From positions 6,509-70,508 of the forward strand of contig JAZSRC010000091.1 of the NCBI GenBank assembly GCA_045538305.1: 64,000 nt of DNA. Direction: 5' to 3'. Made by a program: the position numbers and the translations under genes. This document shows, in pieces, positions 53,538 through 61,886 of this stretch; position 1 is the first letter of the stretch, and each line of letters starts with the position of its first letter. This DNA comes from SFHK01 sp045538305 (lineage in GTDB: Bacteria > Bacillota > Clostridia > Christensenellales > Aristaeellaceae). The notes below the pieces were generated by a model that was not told the origin of the DNA, did no database searches, and saw only the letters and a program-made list of their open reading frames with translations.

Positions 53538-55766
53538 CTATTCCTTTTCCGCTGCGTTTCTTGCGCTCTGGCGATACTGGAGCGGCGTAACACCGGCATA
53601 CTGTTTGAATTTTCTGATATAGCTGGAAACATCCGAATACCCAACCTGTGTGCACACATCCTTGATGGATATATCCGTCTGCTTTAGAAGCTTTTTGGCC
53701 TGTTCCATTCTCAGCATCGTCAGATAATCAGAAGGCGTCATATGTACGTTTTCCTTGAACTCTACTGACAGGCGCGTGGTCGTCAGTTCAAACTTATCCG
53801 CAACGCCGGACAGCGTGAAGGCAGGGTTGGAATAATTTTCCATCATATAGGCCAATATGCTTTGAATCAGCGGCATATGACCGGCGTCTCCCGTTTCTTT
53901 CATAACCTCCGCGCAGGCTTTTCTGAGCATTTCGTCCAACTCATCAGCCGACCGGCAATTGGAAAGCGTAAACAAGTCGTAAGCGCTCAGCACTTCCTGA
54001 CCTCCATTGGGCGCAGCACTTACAATCGCAGCGATCACTTCGCTGTAAATCTGTCGGAAAGCAAACAGCGACATATCCGTGTTTTTCAAAAACAGCTTCA
54101 GTTCGTCAATTCTGTCATTTACGCTTTCCAGATTTCTGACTGCCAATGCCTGCCTGATGGCTTCAATGTGCGTTCGGGCCTGCAAAAGCACGCCGTTTAC
54201 ATCGTAAGATGCATCCCCAAACCGAAGCAGACAGGTTTCTGCGCCGACAAAGCCGCCGTCATAAGCGCTGGCCGCCTCCATATATGCATTGGGCAAATCC
54301 GCAATATCCTCATGAAGGCTACTGACCGCAACTGGCATGCGGTGCAAGCGCACGCGTTCGGCCCGGCTGAGCGCCTCTGCGTACGTCTGTATGCATCCCT
54401 CGTCGTCGCCAAATACGATAATAAGCAGCTGTTCCCGATTTAACAGCTCGGTACCCACACATACCGTCCGTTCTTCCGCTTCTTTCAAAAGATATTCAAG
54501 ATATGCTTCCGCATCCTCACCCGCAGGCATTCCGGCAAGAAGCACGGCATAATACCGTTTATCAAGTTCAAGCCCCAGCGCCTCCGCTTCTTCAAATAAA
54601 CCGTTTTTATCCTTTATACGTCCGGCGATCAGTTCATTTGCAAACTGACTCTTTCGGGCGGGCAGGCTTTTTTCCAGCTCCGTGTCGAGATCGCGATTTT
54701 TACTGGCAAGGTTATGAATGCCCTCGCGGATCAGATCGATGTTGTCCGCATAGGTATCGGATACATCCGCAAATTGGGCGCTCATATCGCGAATCATTCT
54801 GTAATTGTTTCTGGAAATCAGTATAATGAATCCTAGACACGGCAGCGTAAAGGAAAGCAAAATCAGCATAAAACTTCCAAATCCGCTTGCTGCCGATTTC
54901 CAGATGCTGTTTAAAGGAATTGCGGTAAAATAGGAAAAACCCTGAATGCTGCCGGGCATATTGATAAACAGATACCGTCGGCCGGCAACCAGTTTTTCGT
55001 ATGCATCCGTTTCCGTCAGGCCGGCGGAAGCCGCTTCAATATAATTGGAATTGAGCGAAAAAGTCGAAGATTCAACGATGATTTTATCATTAAGCAGCAT
55101 ATACCGGTTGCAGCCCTCGGCAATCTCATCGTCCATAATATTCCTGAATCGTTCCTCACGAACGCCAAACACCACATTTCCCTTCGCGTTTGCATGATCA
55201 AGGCCCATCGGGATTACGAATGTTACCAGATTATGCCCATCCTCATCCGCTTCACTTATAACCAACTGGCTCTTAAATGCGCCAATCTCTCCCCGTTTTT
55301 CAATCAGCGCAGCAAATTCATTGGCGGATGCTTCTTCATAATCGTAAACTTCTCCGATAAAATCAGCGGCAGAAACCGCAGATGATGCCGAATAAAGCAT
55401 ATCATCGCCGTAAAAATGCACATACATAAAATCAAACACATCATAGTACAGCGCATAAGTAGAAAGCTCTCTCATGACGCGCTCTGCCATATGCGGATTT
55501 TCCCGATAGGAAAACGGCTGCGCCGCATCGGACAAGGCCAGACGCTCGGCAATATTCACCAGCGCGTTCATTTGGTTTTCGCTTTGAAAGCGCACGCTGG
55601 CAAGCCGGTTCATCTGGCTATTTTGGGTGTTTTCGTATATCGTTTTCTGGAAATGGGTGTACATATATGCGACAATGCAGGTAATCAGCACAATCAGTAT
55701 CAGGATATAGGAAAGCATATACCTGACAAATGTACTTTTCCAATAACTGCAGATTTTCTGAATCAC
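53538..55766 (-). CDS. Membrane-bound AraC-family regulator with extracellular sensor
   Basis: 742 residues. Helix 1 (about 15-35) and helix 2 (about 295-315) enclose a periplasm-facing sensor of about 260 residues, probably Cache-like. A cytoplasmic linker with a coiled-coil start (about 330-380) leads to an AraC-type DNA-binding domain (about 640-735) with LTTTRLSVEFKENVHMTPSDYL and SIKDVCTQVGYSDVSSYIRKFKQYAG. Such proteins sense extracellular sugars and turn on uptake genes. GTG start with GGAGG. The GH105 gene directly upstream on the same strand is the likely target. Confidence 0.9.
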   Translation of the reverse strand: MIQKICSYWKSTFVRYMLSYILILIVLITCIVAYMYTHFQKTIYENTQNSQMNRLASVRFQSENQMNALVNIAERLALSDAAQPFSYRENPHMAERVMRELSTYALYYDVFDFMYVHFYGDDMLYSASSAVSAADFIGEVYDYEEASANEFAALIEKRGEIGAFKSQLVISEADEDGHNLVTFVIPMGLDHANAKGNVVFGVREERFRNIMDDEIAEGCNRYMLLNDKIIVESSTFSLNSNYIEAASAGLTETDAYEKLVAGRRYLFINMPGSIQGFSYFTAIPLNSIWKSAASGFGSFMLILLSFTLPCLGFIILISRNNYRMIRDMSAQFADVSDTYADNIDLIREGIHNLASKNRDLDTELEKSLPARKSQFANELIAGRIKDKNGLFEEAEALGLELDKRYYAVLLAGMPAGEDAEAYLEYLLKEAEERTVCVGTELLNREQLLIIVFGDDEGCIQTYAEALSRAERVRLHRMPVAVSSLHEDIADLPNAYMEAASAYDGGFVGAETCLLRFGDASYDVNGVLLQARTHIEAIRQALAVRNLESVNDRIDELKLFLKNTDMSLFAFRQIYSEVIAAIVSAAPNGGQEVLSAYDLFTLSNCRSADELDEMLRKACAEVMKETGDAGHMPLIQSILAYMMENYSNPAFTLSGVADKFELTTTRLSVEFKENVHMTPSDYLTMLRMEQAKKLLKQTDISIKDVCTQVGYSDVSSYIRKFKQYAGVTPLQYRQSARNAAEKE

Positions 55767-55815
55767 ACGTTCGCCTCCGAAGGGATGAAAGCCACCCGAT
55801 CACAATATTGAAATA

Positions 55816-55844
55816 ATTATATCACAATTTCAAAGCACCCGCAA
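55816..55844 (-). promoter_or_regulatory. Promoter of the AraC regulator
   Basis: On the minus strand TTGCGG (55839-55844), 17 bases, perfect TATAAT (55816-55821). Confidence 0.65.
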
Positions 55845-55862
55845 GCAGAGTGATCAGGAATG

Positions 55863-55896
55863 CAAAAAAGCCTGCAGACAGCATTGTCTGCAGGCT
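55863..55896 (-). terminator. Terminator of the GH105 gene
   Basis: A perfect 12-base-pair stem (AGCCTGCAGACA and complement) with a GCAT-type 4-base loop is followed on the minus strand by TTTTTTGC. Confidence 0.92.
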
Positions 55897-55911
55897 CCGC
55901 CTTGATGATCC

Positions 55912-56949
55912 TCAATGTTCCATCAGCTCCGTCAGCATCAGGAACGTAATGCCCTGACCATAGGCGGTAGGCGTAACGGAAATATTCTTATAATGCTCAA
56001 GCGTATGACCCATGCCCGTACCGTTGGACACGCCCTTTACGGTTCCGTCCTCGCTGATGCGTTCAATAACGGCAGCGGCTGCTTTTTTACCCATTTCCTC
56101 ATATTGGGAATCCAAATAGCCCAGGCGAACGCCCTTCAGAACGCCGCATGCAATGCCGGCAGTGGCAGAGGTTTCAAGGTAGGTCTCCTCCACATCAACC
56201 AGAGTGGTATACATGCCGTTTTCACGCTGAAGCTTCCAAAGCGCAAGCACCTGATCGGAAAGGGAGGCCAGTATGTATTTAGCAACCGCGTTATCGTTCC
56301 CGATCATTTCCACAAACTCAACGCTGGCCATCGTAAACCATGCGTTTCCTCTTCCCCAGAACGCGCCGGCGAAATTGTGGCGGCGGTCAAACGTCCATCC
56401 GTGGTACCAAAGGCCTGTGATCTTATCCTGAAGATACTTAATATGAATCAAGAACTGGTAACCGGCTTCCTCCACCCATTCCTTTTTCCCAAGCACAAGG
56501 CCTGCTTTGGCAAGGAACAGCACGGTCATAAACAGCGTATCGTCCCACAGCTGCTCGTAATGCCGGTTCCATACCGTACAATGCTGAAGGCCGCCAAATT
56601 CGGTACGCGGCATATCGTTCATTACCCATTCCGCCCAGGAAACGATGTGCGGCAGATACTCCTCATTCTTCGTCTCCTCATATATGCAGGTAAGCGCCAG
56701 CATGGGCGCAACGGTATTCACATTCCTGTGCGGCTTCTCCATGGAGAATCTGCGCTGATACCATTCAATCAGGTATTGAAGAATATCCTTATCGCCGGTC
56801 TTCTTATAGGTTTTGAAAACACCGTACAGCGCAACGCCGGTAGGCCATTCCCAATTATCCATCGTCAGATGGCCACGGCTGACATCTTCGGGATCGGGCA
56901 GCTTGAGCCTGTCCAGAACGCGCTTTGCAATCTCTTCATATTGATTCAT
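55912..56949 (-). CDS. Unsaturated rhamnogalacturonyl hydrolase, GH105
   Basis: 345 residues, cytosolic (no signal peptide). The alpha6/alpha6 barrel family is recognised by the N-terminal DNWEWPTGVALYGVFKTY, the catalytic-Asp region YEQLWDDTLFMTVLFLAKAG and GWTFDRRHNFAGAFWGRGNAW. GH105 (YteR-like) removes the unsaturated galacturonyl residue made by RG-I lyases. Together with GH53 and UxaE this points to pectin use. RBS GGGAGGGTGGTTTG region. Monocistronic with a very good promoter and terminator. Confidence 0.93.
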   Translation of the reverse strand: MNQYEEIAKRVLDRLKLPDPEDVSRGHLTMDNWEWPTGVALYGVFKTYKKTGDKDILQYLIEWYQRRFSMEKPHRNVNTVAPMLALTCIYEETKNEEYLPHIVSWAEWVMNDMPRTEFGGLQHCTVWNRHYEQLWDDTLFMTVLFLAKAGLVLGKKEWVEEAGYQFLIHIKYLQDKITGLWYHGWTFDRRHNFAGAFWGRGNAWFTMASVEFVEMIGNDNAVAKYILASLSDQVLALWKLQRENGMYTTLVDVEETYLETSATAGIACGVLKGVRLGYLDSQYEEMGKKAAAAVIERISEDGTVKGVSNGTGMGHTLEHYKNISVTPTAYGQGITFLMLTELMEH

Positions 56950-56992
56950 AAATCAAACCACCCTCCCGCGGAAAATGACTTCTTTTTTCTTC

Positions 56993-57021
56993 ATTATACC
57001 CATCAAAATATGTAAAGTCAA
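56993..57021 (-). promoter_or_regulatory. Promoter of the GH105 gene
   Basis: On the minus strand TTGACT (57016-57021), 17 bases, perfect TATAAT (56993-56998). Confidence 0.75.
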
Positions 57022-57053
57022 TATGCATGCGAATTCATCCGTCTAAGAACGCT

Positions 57054-57638
57054 TTACAGTATGCCCGTCAGGAATATTTCAAGGCCGATAAAAATCAGTA
57101 TCGCCCCGCCGAGTATACCCGCTTTTCCGGCAAGCTTCGTGCCGAACCTGCGCCCAAGCACAATGCCCGCCACGCAAATAAAGAAGGTAACAACAGCAAT
57201 CAGCAGGCAGCAGACAAACGCCTCCAAAAGGCCGTAATCCGAAATTGTAAAACCCACGGAAAGCGCGTCAATGGACGTGGCTACGCCCTGTACGACAAGC
57301 GCCGCCATGCCTGCGGCGGGTTTATCTTCTTCGGATTCCCGGTTGACAATCCCTTCATACAGCATTTTTCCGCCGATAAAGCCAAGCAGAATCAGCGCGA
57401 TCCAGGGAATCAGCTTTTCAAAGGATGCAAAATACTCTACAACCGAATGAACGCAGATCCAGCCAATCATCGGCATGGCAAACTGAAAAAACGCAAACAC
57501 GCCCGCCATCAGACTCATCCTTGCGCGCTTCATTCCGGGCTCGTTCAATCCGTTGGCAAGCGACACCGAAAACGCATCCATCGCAAGGCCTACGCCCAGA
57601 AGCATACTGTTAAAGAAGAATGCAAAACTGAAGTTCAT
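57054..57638 (-). CDS. mntP: Manganese efflux pump MntP
   Basis: 194 residues, six helices in two repeats, inner membrane. The conserved acidic residues of each repeat are Asp21 (GLAMDAFSVSLANG) and Asp124 (TSIDALSVGF). MntP expels Mn2+ to prevent toxicity. Start: the MNFSF ATG, with GGAGGG 7 bases upstream; an ATG six bases earlier is too close to that site. A yybP-ykoY manganese riboswitch precedes it, which confirms the metal. Confidence 0.95.
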   Translation of the reverse strand: MNFSFAFFFNSMLLGVGLAMDAFSVSLANGLNEPGMKRARMSLMAGVFAFFQFAMPMIGWICVHSVVEYFASFEKLIPWIALILLGFIGGKMLYEGIVNRESEEDKPAAGMAALVVQGVATSIDALSVGFTISDYGLLEAFVCCLLIAVVTFFICVAGIVLGRRFGTKLAGKAGILGGAILIFIGLEIFLTGIL

Positions 57639-57672
57639 TGCCATTCCCTCCGCAGATTGATTGCAACATAAT

Positions 57673-57706
57673 ACCCCGAGTGCAGTCTGTACGCTACACT
57701 CGGGGT
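57673..57706 (-). promoter_or_regulatory. Expression-platform hairpin before mntP
   Basis: A 10-base-pair stem (ACCCCGAGTG and complement) with an inner loop lies between the riboswitch and the mntP ribosome site. No real T-run follows on the minus strand (ATTATGTTGC), so control at either termination or translation is possible. Confidence 0.6.
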
Positions 57707-57708
57707 CA

Positions 57709-57834
57709 TTTTATAAAGACTCCATGTATAGCCCGCCGGTATACATGAGTCTCGCGATTTAAAACAAGCCAGGCGTGTCGCCAGTATGTTGACTTGCTAC
57801 GCGCACATGCGCGCTCGCTACTCCCTCATAAGGT
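57709..57834 (-). ncRNA. yybP-ykoY manganese riboswitch
   Basis: On the minus strand the leader reads GAGGGAGTAGCGAG near its 5' side, then CGTAGCAAGTCAACATACTGG, the conserved GCCTGGCTTG, CGCGAGACTCATGTATACCGG and finally CATGGAGTCTTTATAA. These are the two conserved internal loops and three-way junction of the yybP-ykoY class, which binds Mn2+. It turns on mntP when manganese is high. Confidence 0.93.
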
Positions 57835-57884
57835 TATTTGAGTATACCACGACGCTTCATGGAAATCAACCAAATCCACACAAT

Positions 57885-57995
57885 TTAACCCTGCAGCCGC
57901 CTTCTTCTAAGAAACCGTCTGCAAACCGTTTTTATATACCAATTCAGCGCCAGCATAATTACTGCTATCAGCGCAGACAGGACTACATTCAGCAT
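57885..57995 (-). CDS. 36-residue putative single-pass membrane peptide
   Basis: A short gene with an ATG behind GGAAGGAAGGAG, reading MLNVVLSALIAVIMLALNWY, then a basic tail with CRRFLRRRR and a stop. The first 20 residues form one hydrophobic helix, and the tail is strongly positive, so the C-terminus should stay inside the cell. It is driven by a perfect promoter 100 bases upstream and lies 50 bases ahead of the Mn riboswitch, on the same strand as mntP. E. coli has an unrelated small Mn protein (MntS, 42 residues); a metal role here is only a guess from position. Confidence 0.6.
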   Translation of the reverse strand: MLNVVLSALIAVIMLALNWYIKTVCRRFLRRRRLQG

Positions 57996-58071
57996 GTGAC
58001 TCCTTCCTTCCGTCGTTCCTTAGGGATTTCATTCCATTATATACGAAACGGACTCCATACGTTTATTATCA

Positions 58072-58089
58072 AGTTAGACGCAACTAACT
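58072..58089. promoter_or_regulatory. Palindromic operator candidate at the transcription start
   Basis: AGTTAG-N6-CTAACT, a perfect 6+6 inverted repeat, begins at the predicted transcription start (about 58089) of the small-peptide/mntP unit. The position suits a repressor; DtxR/MntR-type sites have similar TTAG/CTAA arms. Confidence 0.5.
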
Positions 58090-58095
58090 GTACTA

Positions 58096-58124
58096 ATTAT
58101 AACCGATATAAGCGTTATTGTCAA
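58096..58124 (-). promoter_or_regulatory. Consensus promoter of the small-peptide/mntP unit
   Basis: On the minus strand a perfect TTGACA (58119-58124), 17 bases and a perfect TATAAT (58096-58101), just after the gltS terminator. Confidence 0.92.
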
Positions 58125-58132
58125 TAATCCCG

Positions 58133-58168
58133 CAAAAAAAAGAACGCCGCTTTCACAAAAAGCGGCGT
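58133..58168 (-). terminator. Terminator of gltS
   Basis: A 10-base-pair stem (ACGCCGCTTT and complement, 5-base loop) is followed on the minus strand by TCTTTTTTTGC. Confidence 0.92.
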
Positions 58169-58182
58169 ACGGAGAGAAACGA

Positions 58183-59592
58183 TTATTGCTTCTTATTCTT
58201 CTTAAAGATCTGCGCTCTGAACATAAGCACATTCAGCGCCAGGAACATAAAGGTAAGCATACCCAGTACTGCCCATGTCCAGCCGATGGAGTCGGCAACG
58301 TAGCCCAGAAGCAGCAGCATTGGGAAGCCAAATATAATCGCCCAAAGATTCTGATAGATCAGGTTCCCGGATGCGGGCGTTTCGAACATGGGATCGATCT
58401 CTCTTAGCAGAATCACGCCGGTAGAAGCGGTACCCGTAAGCATTCCGTACAGCGACAGGAACGCCTCGTTTTCATAATCAGGAAACAGACGTTTGGTGAC
58501 AAAGCGAACGAATACATAGGTAATCACGCCGCCCACGGTACATATTGCAATGAGCGGAATCAGGAATTCTTTTTTGGTAAACGCAGTAAGATCAATCGCA
58601 GCGATGGAAGAAACAACCATAATATCGAACATGAAGCCTGAAATACGGTTAAGCAGGAAGTTGTTGGTGTATTCGCGGTGTACAACACCCATCTTTCTGA
58701 AAGCACCGATAACTGTTTTTACCAGTATAGCCGCTGCGGTTCCGACCAGGAAATTAAAGCCCCAGATCAAGCCTCGGACGGTATTGTCATAAAAAGGTAT
58801 GCCGCCGAATATCCGGTTCATTCCCCACATAAACGCATAAGAAATTCCATATGCCAGAAAAATCAAACCGAACTGAACCGTGAGCTTGTCCAGCGATTCG
58901 CTCATCGGGATTTCACCGGGCGACGTAACGGAAAGATCTGCCTGACGCTGGATGTCGGAAGCGTTTTCATAGATTTTTACTGCGCCCTTTTTTCGAAGCA
59001 TGTTCAGGTAAATGACGCCGCCAACAGAAGCAACGATAAAGCCGCATGCAGCAACAGAAAGGCCGAAGGAAGTTCCTCCCACAAATCCCTTTTCTTCAAA
59101 GTTGTGTCCCCAATTGTACGCCTGACCGGGACCCTGTCCATATCCCATAGGCAAAAGCGCGCCGGACGCTGCAAAGGAGCCGATCAGATAGAAGAGGATG
59201 ATGGAAATGATCAGACCCACAACCAACTGAATCAGATAGGTGTTCACAACCACAAGAGAGGTATTAAAAATATCCCGTCTGGCTTTCGCGTTTCTTTGCT
59301 TATCGAGTCTTCTGAATGCAAGAGCGACAAATCCAAGGCCAAGGCCATGGTATGTGAGGGTTTCAAGCATGGCATTGTTCAGCATTTCATTGCCCGTAAT
59401 GCGCTCATAAACCCAGCCGGCAAGCAAAACCAGAAATCCGGCAAGCACGCTGGATGGAATGAGCGAACGACGCAAAAAGCCAATCTGTCTGCGCAGCGCA
59501 TTGGCCAGAAGCATGGCGCCCGTCAACACCGACACAAGCACGACAAATTCCCATGCGCTGGAATCCCAGAATTGTATGCTTCCATTCGACAT
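58183..59592 (-). CDS. gltS: Sodium/glutamate symporter family protein
   Basis: 469 residues, longer than E. coli GltS (401) because of extended loops. The two inverted halves of the GltS fold are visible: GLGLGFVALAFRRLD early, and GMLTGTASTGVILLREIDP late. GPGQAYNWGHNFEEKGFVGGTSFGLSVAACGFI is the first-half reentrant region. It imports glutamate with Na+. Start at MSNGSIQ (GGGGTG upstream); six codons earlier there is an ATG without a ribosome site. A TGC-TATAAT extended -10 (59624-59629) lies upstream. Specificity within the family is unproven. Confidence 0.85.
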   Translation of the reverse strand: MSNGSIQFWDSSAWEFVVLVSVLTGAMLLANALRRQIGFLRRSLIPSSVLAGFLVLLAGWVYERITGNEMLNNAMLETLTYHGLGLGFVALAFRRLDKQRNAKARRDIFNTSLVVVNTYLIQLVVGLIISIILFYLIGSFAASGALLPMGYGQGPGQAYNWGHNFEEKGFVGGTSFGLSVAACGFIVASVGGVIYLNMLRKKGAVKIYENASDIQRQADLSVTSPGEIPMSESLDKLTVQFGLIFLAYGISYAFMWGMNRIFGGIPFYDNTVRGLIWGFNFLVGTAAAILVKTVIGAFRKMGVVHREYTNNFLLNRISGFMFDIMVVSSIAAIDLTAFTKKEFLIPLIAICTVGGVITYVFVRFVTKRLFPDYENEAFLSLYGMLTGTASTGVILLREIDPMFETPASGNLIYQNLWAIIFGFPMLLLLGYVADSIGWTWAVLGMLTFMFLALNVLMFRAQIFKKNKKQ

Positions 59593-59737
59593 AAAAACAC
59601 CCCAAATCAAAAATATACAGTATATTATAGCATATATTCATGCAGAATCGATTTCAAAATCATAAACTTTCCTTTTCATATCCGCGCATGCTTTTCGGTT
59701 GCGGTCCATACAATATACCTTCAGGGAGGGATATGGA

Positions 59738-60730
59738 ATGCAGCCGATGATCATGCTTACCTCCGAAACGGAAGGGCTTGTGTACATAAACGGTACGTTT
59801 CTGGGCGAGGTGCGTCCGCAGGCACCCCTGTTTAGGCCTATTGCGGCATACGGACAGGCATATATGGAATTCAAGCCGCTTAAGCCCGGATACATCTCCA
59901 TTGCGCGAAGAATCGCCTTTTCTAATGCAAGCCCGGTACCCGATTCATTTCTGTCGGCACACGGGCTGAATGCCATTGCATGGCCGTTTGGAATTACCGA
60001 AATTGAATTTCTGCCTGAGCGTATCTATACCGTATGTCCCGTCGTCCGTACGATCTATGGCGGCGGAAAAACCTTCCGAATGATGTCGGGTCCAACCGCT
60101 TCTCACCTGGAAATTGATACTGCCGGCACAATTCATACCTTTCCCCTTCCTGCGAATGCAAAAGAACCCCTGTTTGCAAAGAGCGACGGTATGCTCTATG
60201 TATCAGGAGAAACAGACGAGGGCGATAAGTACGCGCTCATACTTACGGAAAACGCGGATGAACTGCTGCTGTCTTTACGCGGAAAAGACATCTCCTTCCT
60301 AGGTAACGGCAGGGTCTCACTGACGGAAAGCGCCGGTAATTCCGCCGGACATCTGCGAACGGGAATCTGGTTCAGGGAAAACGGAGAATACAGAGAAGAA
60401 TCATGGTCCATTCAGCAGGATCCTTCTTTTCACTTTCAGTGCTTATCGCCCGTTGAACTCGCGCTTCACGCCGTAGAGCTTCTTCAGCTGGGACTTGACA
60501 GTGAAGCGGAAGAATGCTTTTCTAAGGATTGGCAAAAGCGCGACGAAGTTTTTTCTCTCCTTAGGCAAACATACACGGCAGCCCGATTCCATTTTTCTCC
60601 GCCCGACGGAAGAAACGCCGTGGCTGCCCTTCGCAGTATAAACGAGTTTTTGGCAGAAGCAATTCCGGTGTATTACCGATGCGAAATGGAAAACGGCGCA
60701 TGGAGACTTACCGACATAAGCCTTAAATGA
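59738..60730 (+). CDS. Conserved-looking protein of unknown function
   Basis: 330 residues, no signal peptide or membrane helix. The first 210 residues look beta-rich (YINGTFLGEVRPQAPLF, FKPLKPGYISIARR). The C-terminal part (from about 250) is helical and carries LSPVELALHAVELLQLGLDSEAEECF. I do not recognise a family. The start was chosen at MQPMIML because GGAGGG sits 7 bases before; 13 upstream codons lack a site. Transcribed divergently from gltS, with a 100-base gap before the next gene. Confidence 0.7.
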   Translation: MQPMIMLTSETEGLVYINGTFLGEVRPQAPLFRPIAAYGQAYMEFKPLKPGYISIARRIAFSNASPVPDSFLSAHGLNAIAWPFGITEIEFLPERIYTVCPVVRTIYGGGKTFRMMSGPTASHLEIDTAGTIHTFPLPANAKEPLFAKSDGMLYVSGETDEGDKYALILTENADELLLSLRGKDISFLGNGRVSLTESAGNSAGHLRTGIWFRENGEYREESWSIQQDPSFHFQCLSPVELALHAVELLQLGLDSEAEECFSKDWQKRDEVFSLLRQTYTAARFHFSPPDGRNAVAALRSINEFLAEAIPVYYRCEMENGAWRLTDISLK

Positions 60731-60830
60731 CATTTCAGACACAAAACCGTATTTTTGAAACAATACTATAGAAAAGCGCTTTTCAACGTGCTATAATATA
60801 GTTGAGAAACGATACAGGAGGAACATTCTC

Positions 60831-61520
60831 ATGCTTAATGAAACCACGATTTTTCTTCTGATTTTGGTAGCGCTCGTTTTTTCCGCGGTAGCATCCGCTA
60901 TGGTGAACCGTAAATTCAGCAAGTTCAGTCAGGTTCCTACCGAAAAGGGAATCACCGGCGGTCAGGCAGCGCGAATGATTCTGGATGGCGCAGGGCTTAA
61001 TGATGTAAGAATTGAATGCTCACACGGTCATCTGTCCGATCATTACGATCCCTCCAATCGCGTACTGCGTCTGTCGCAGGGCGTAATGAATTCATCCTCC
61101 ATAGCGGCTGTCGGTGTTGCTGCCCATGAAGCCGGACACGCCATTCAACACAAGGAACAATATGCTCCCCTGATGCTCCGAACCCTCTGTGCGCAGACGA
61201 CGGGCATCGGCTCGCGTCTGGCGTGGCCGCTGTTTCTGATTGGCTTAGTGTTCAGCTTCGAGCCTCTGATCTATGCGGGCATTCTTTTATACACGCTGAT
61301 TTTTCTCTTTACGCTGATTACGCTTCCCGTGGAATACAACGCATCAAATCGCGCGATGGCATGTCTGACAGATTACGGCATTCTCACGCACTATGAAACG
61401 CACGGCGCAAGGGAAGTTCTTTCCGCTGCCGCAAAGACTTATGTTGCTTCTGCGCTGATGGCCGCGCTGCAGCTTCTGAGGATTCTGTCCATCGTCAACC
61501 GTGGCCGCAGCCGTGATTAA
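60831..61520 (+). CDS. Membrane zinc metallopeptidase, YugP-like
   Basis: 229 residues. The zinc site is H99-E100-x2-H103 (AAHEAGHAIQH), with a hydrophobic helix at the N-terminus and two or three after about 120. The family (neutral zinc metallopeptidase, Zn_peptidase_2) is of unknown physiological substrate; it acts at the inner membrane. RBS AGGAGG. A TATAAT (60792-60797) with weak -35 lies upstream. It starts a three-gene unit. Confidence 0.9.
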   Translation: MLNETTIFLLILVALVFSAVASAMVNRKFSKFSQVPTEKGITGGQAARMILDGAGLNDVRIECSHGHLSDHYDPSNRVLRLSQGVMNSSSIAAVGVAAHEAGHAIQHKEQYAPLMLRTLCAQTTGIGSRLAWPLFLIGLVFSFEPLIYAGILLYTLIFLFTLITLPVEYNASNRAMACLTDYGILTHYETHGAREVLSAAAKTYVASALMAALQLLRILSIVNRGRSRD

Positions 61521-61532
61521 GAGGAGCTTTTC

Positions 61533-61886
61533 ATGAACGCATACTGTCCGCTCTGCCAAAAGCTTTATGAAGGACAGGCAGGCAAAAAATGCCCGAATTG
61601 TCTGTTTTCCCATCTTCGAGTTCCCAAAGAAAACGATCCGGTGTTTCTGGATAAAGTAGGCTATATTCAGGCGGAGCTCCTGAAGGGTATGCTTGCGGAC
61701 GCCGGCATTCCCTTTACACACACGGTCGGGGCAGGCGGCGCGTTCGGCATTCGTATAGGCTTTCTTCTGGAGACAATCAGCTTTTATGTACCCTATGGCG
61801 CGCTTGCAGAAGCGCAGGATATCGTAACGCTTATCAACGATGCTCCCGGAAAAACTGATGAAGATACGGAGGCGACAGACATATGA
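61533..61886 (+). CDS. Small zinc-ribbon, DUF2007-like protein
   Basis: 117 residues, cytosolic. Two CxxC pairs (CPLC, CPNC) form a zinc ribbon at residues 5-23. The rest (AELLKGMLADAGIPFTHTVGAGGAFGIRIG, VPYGALAEAQDIV) resembles the DUF2007 fold of putative signal-transducing proteins. RBS GAGGAG. It overlaps the deacetylase start by four bases. Confidence 0.7.
   Translation: MNAYCPLCQKLYEGQAGKKCPNCLFSHLRVPKENDPVFLDKVGYIQAELLKGMLADAGIPFTHTVGAGGAFGIRIGFLLETISFYVPYGALAEAQDIVTLINDAPGKTDEDTEATDI

Noticed and set aside
58678..59835. 385-codon open frame opposite gltS
   Set aside because: Antisense to a recognised symporter and overlaps its promoter; no domain seen.
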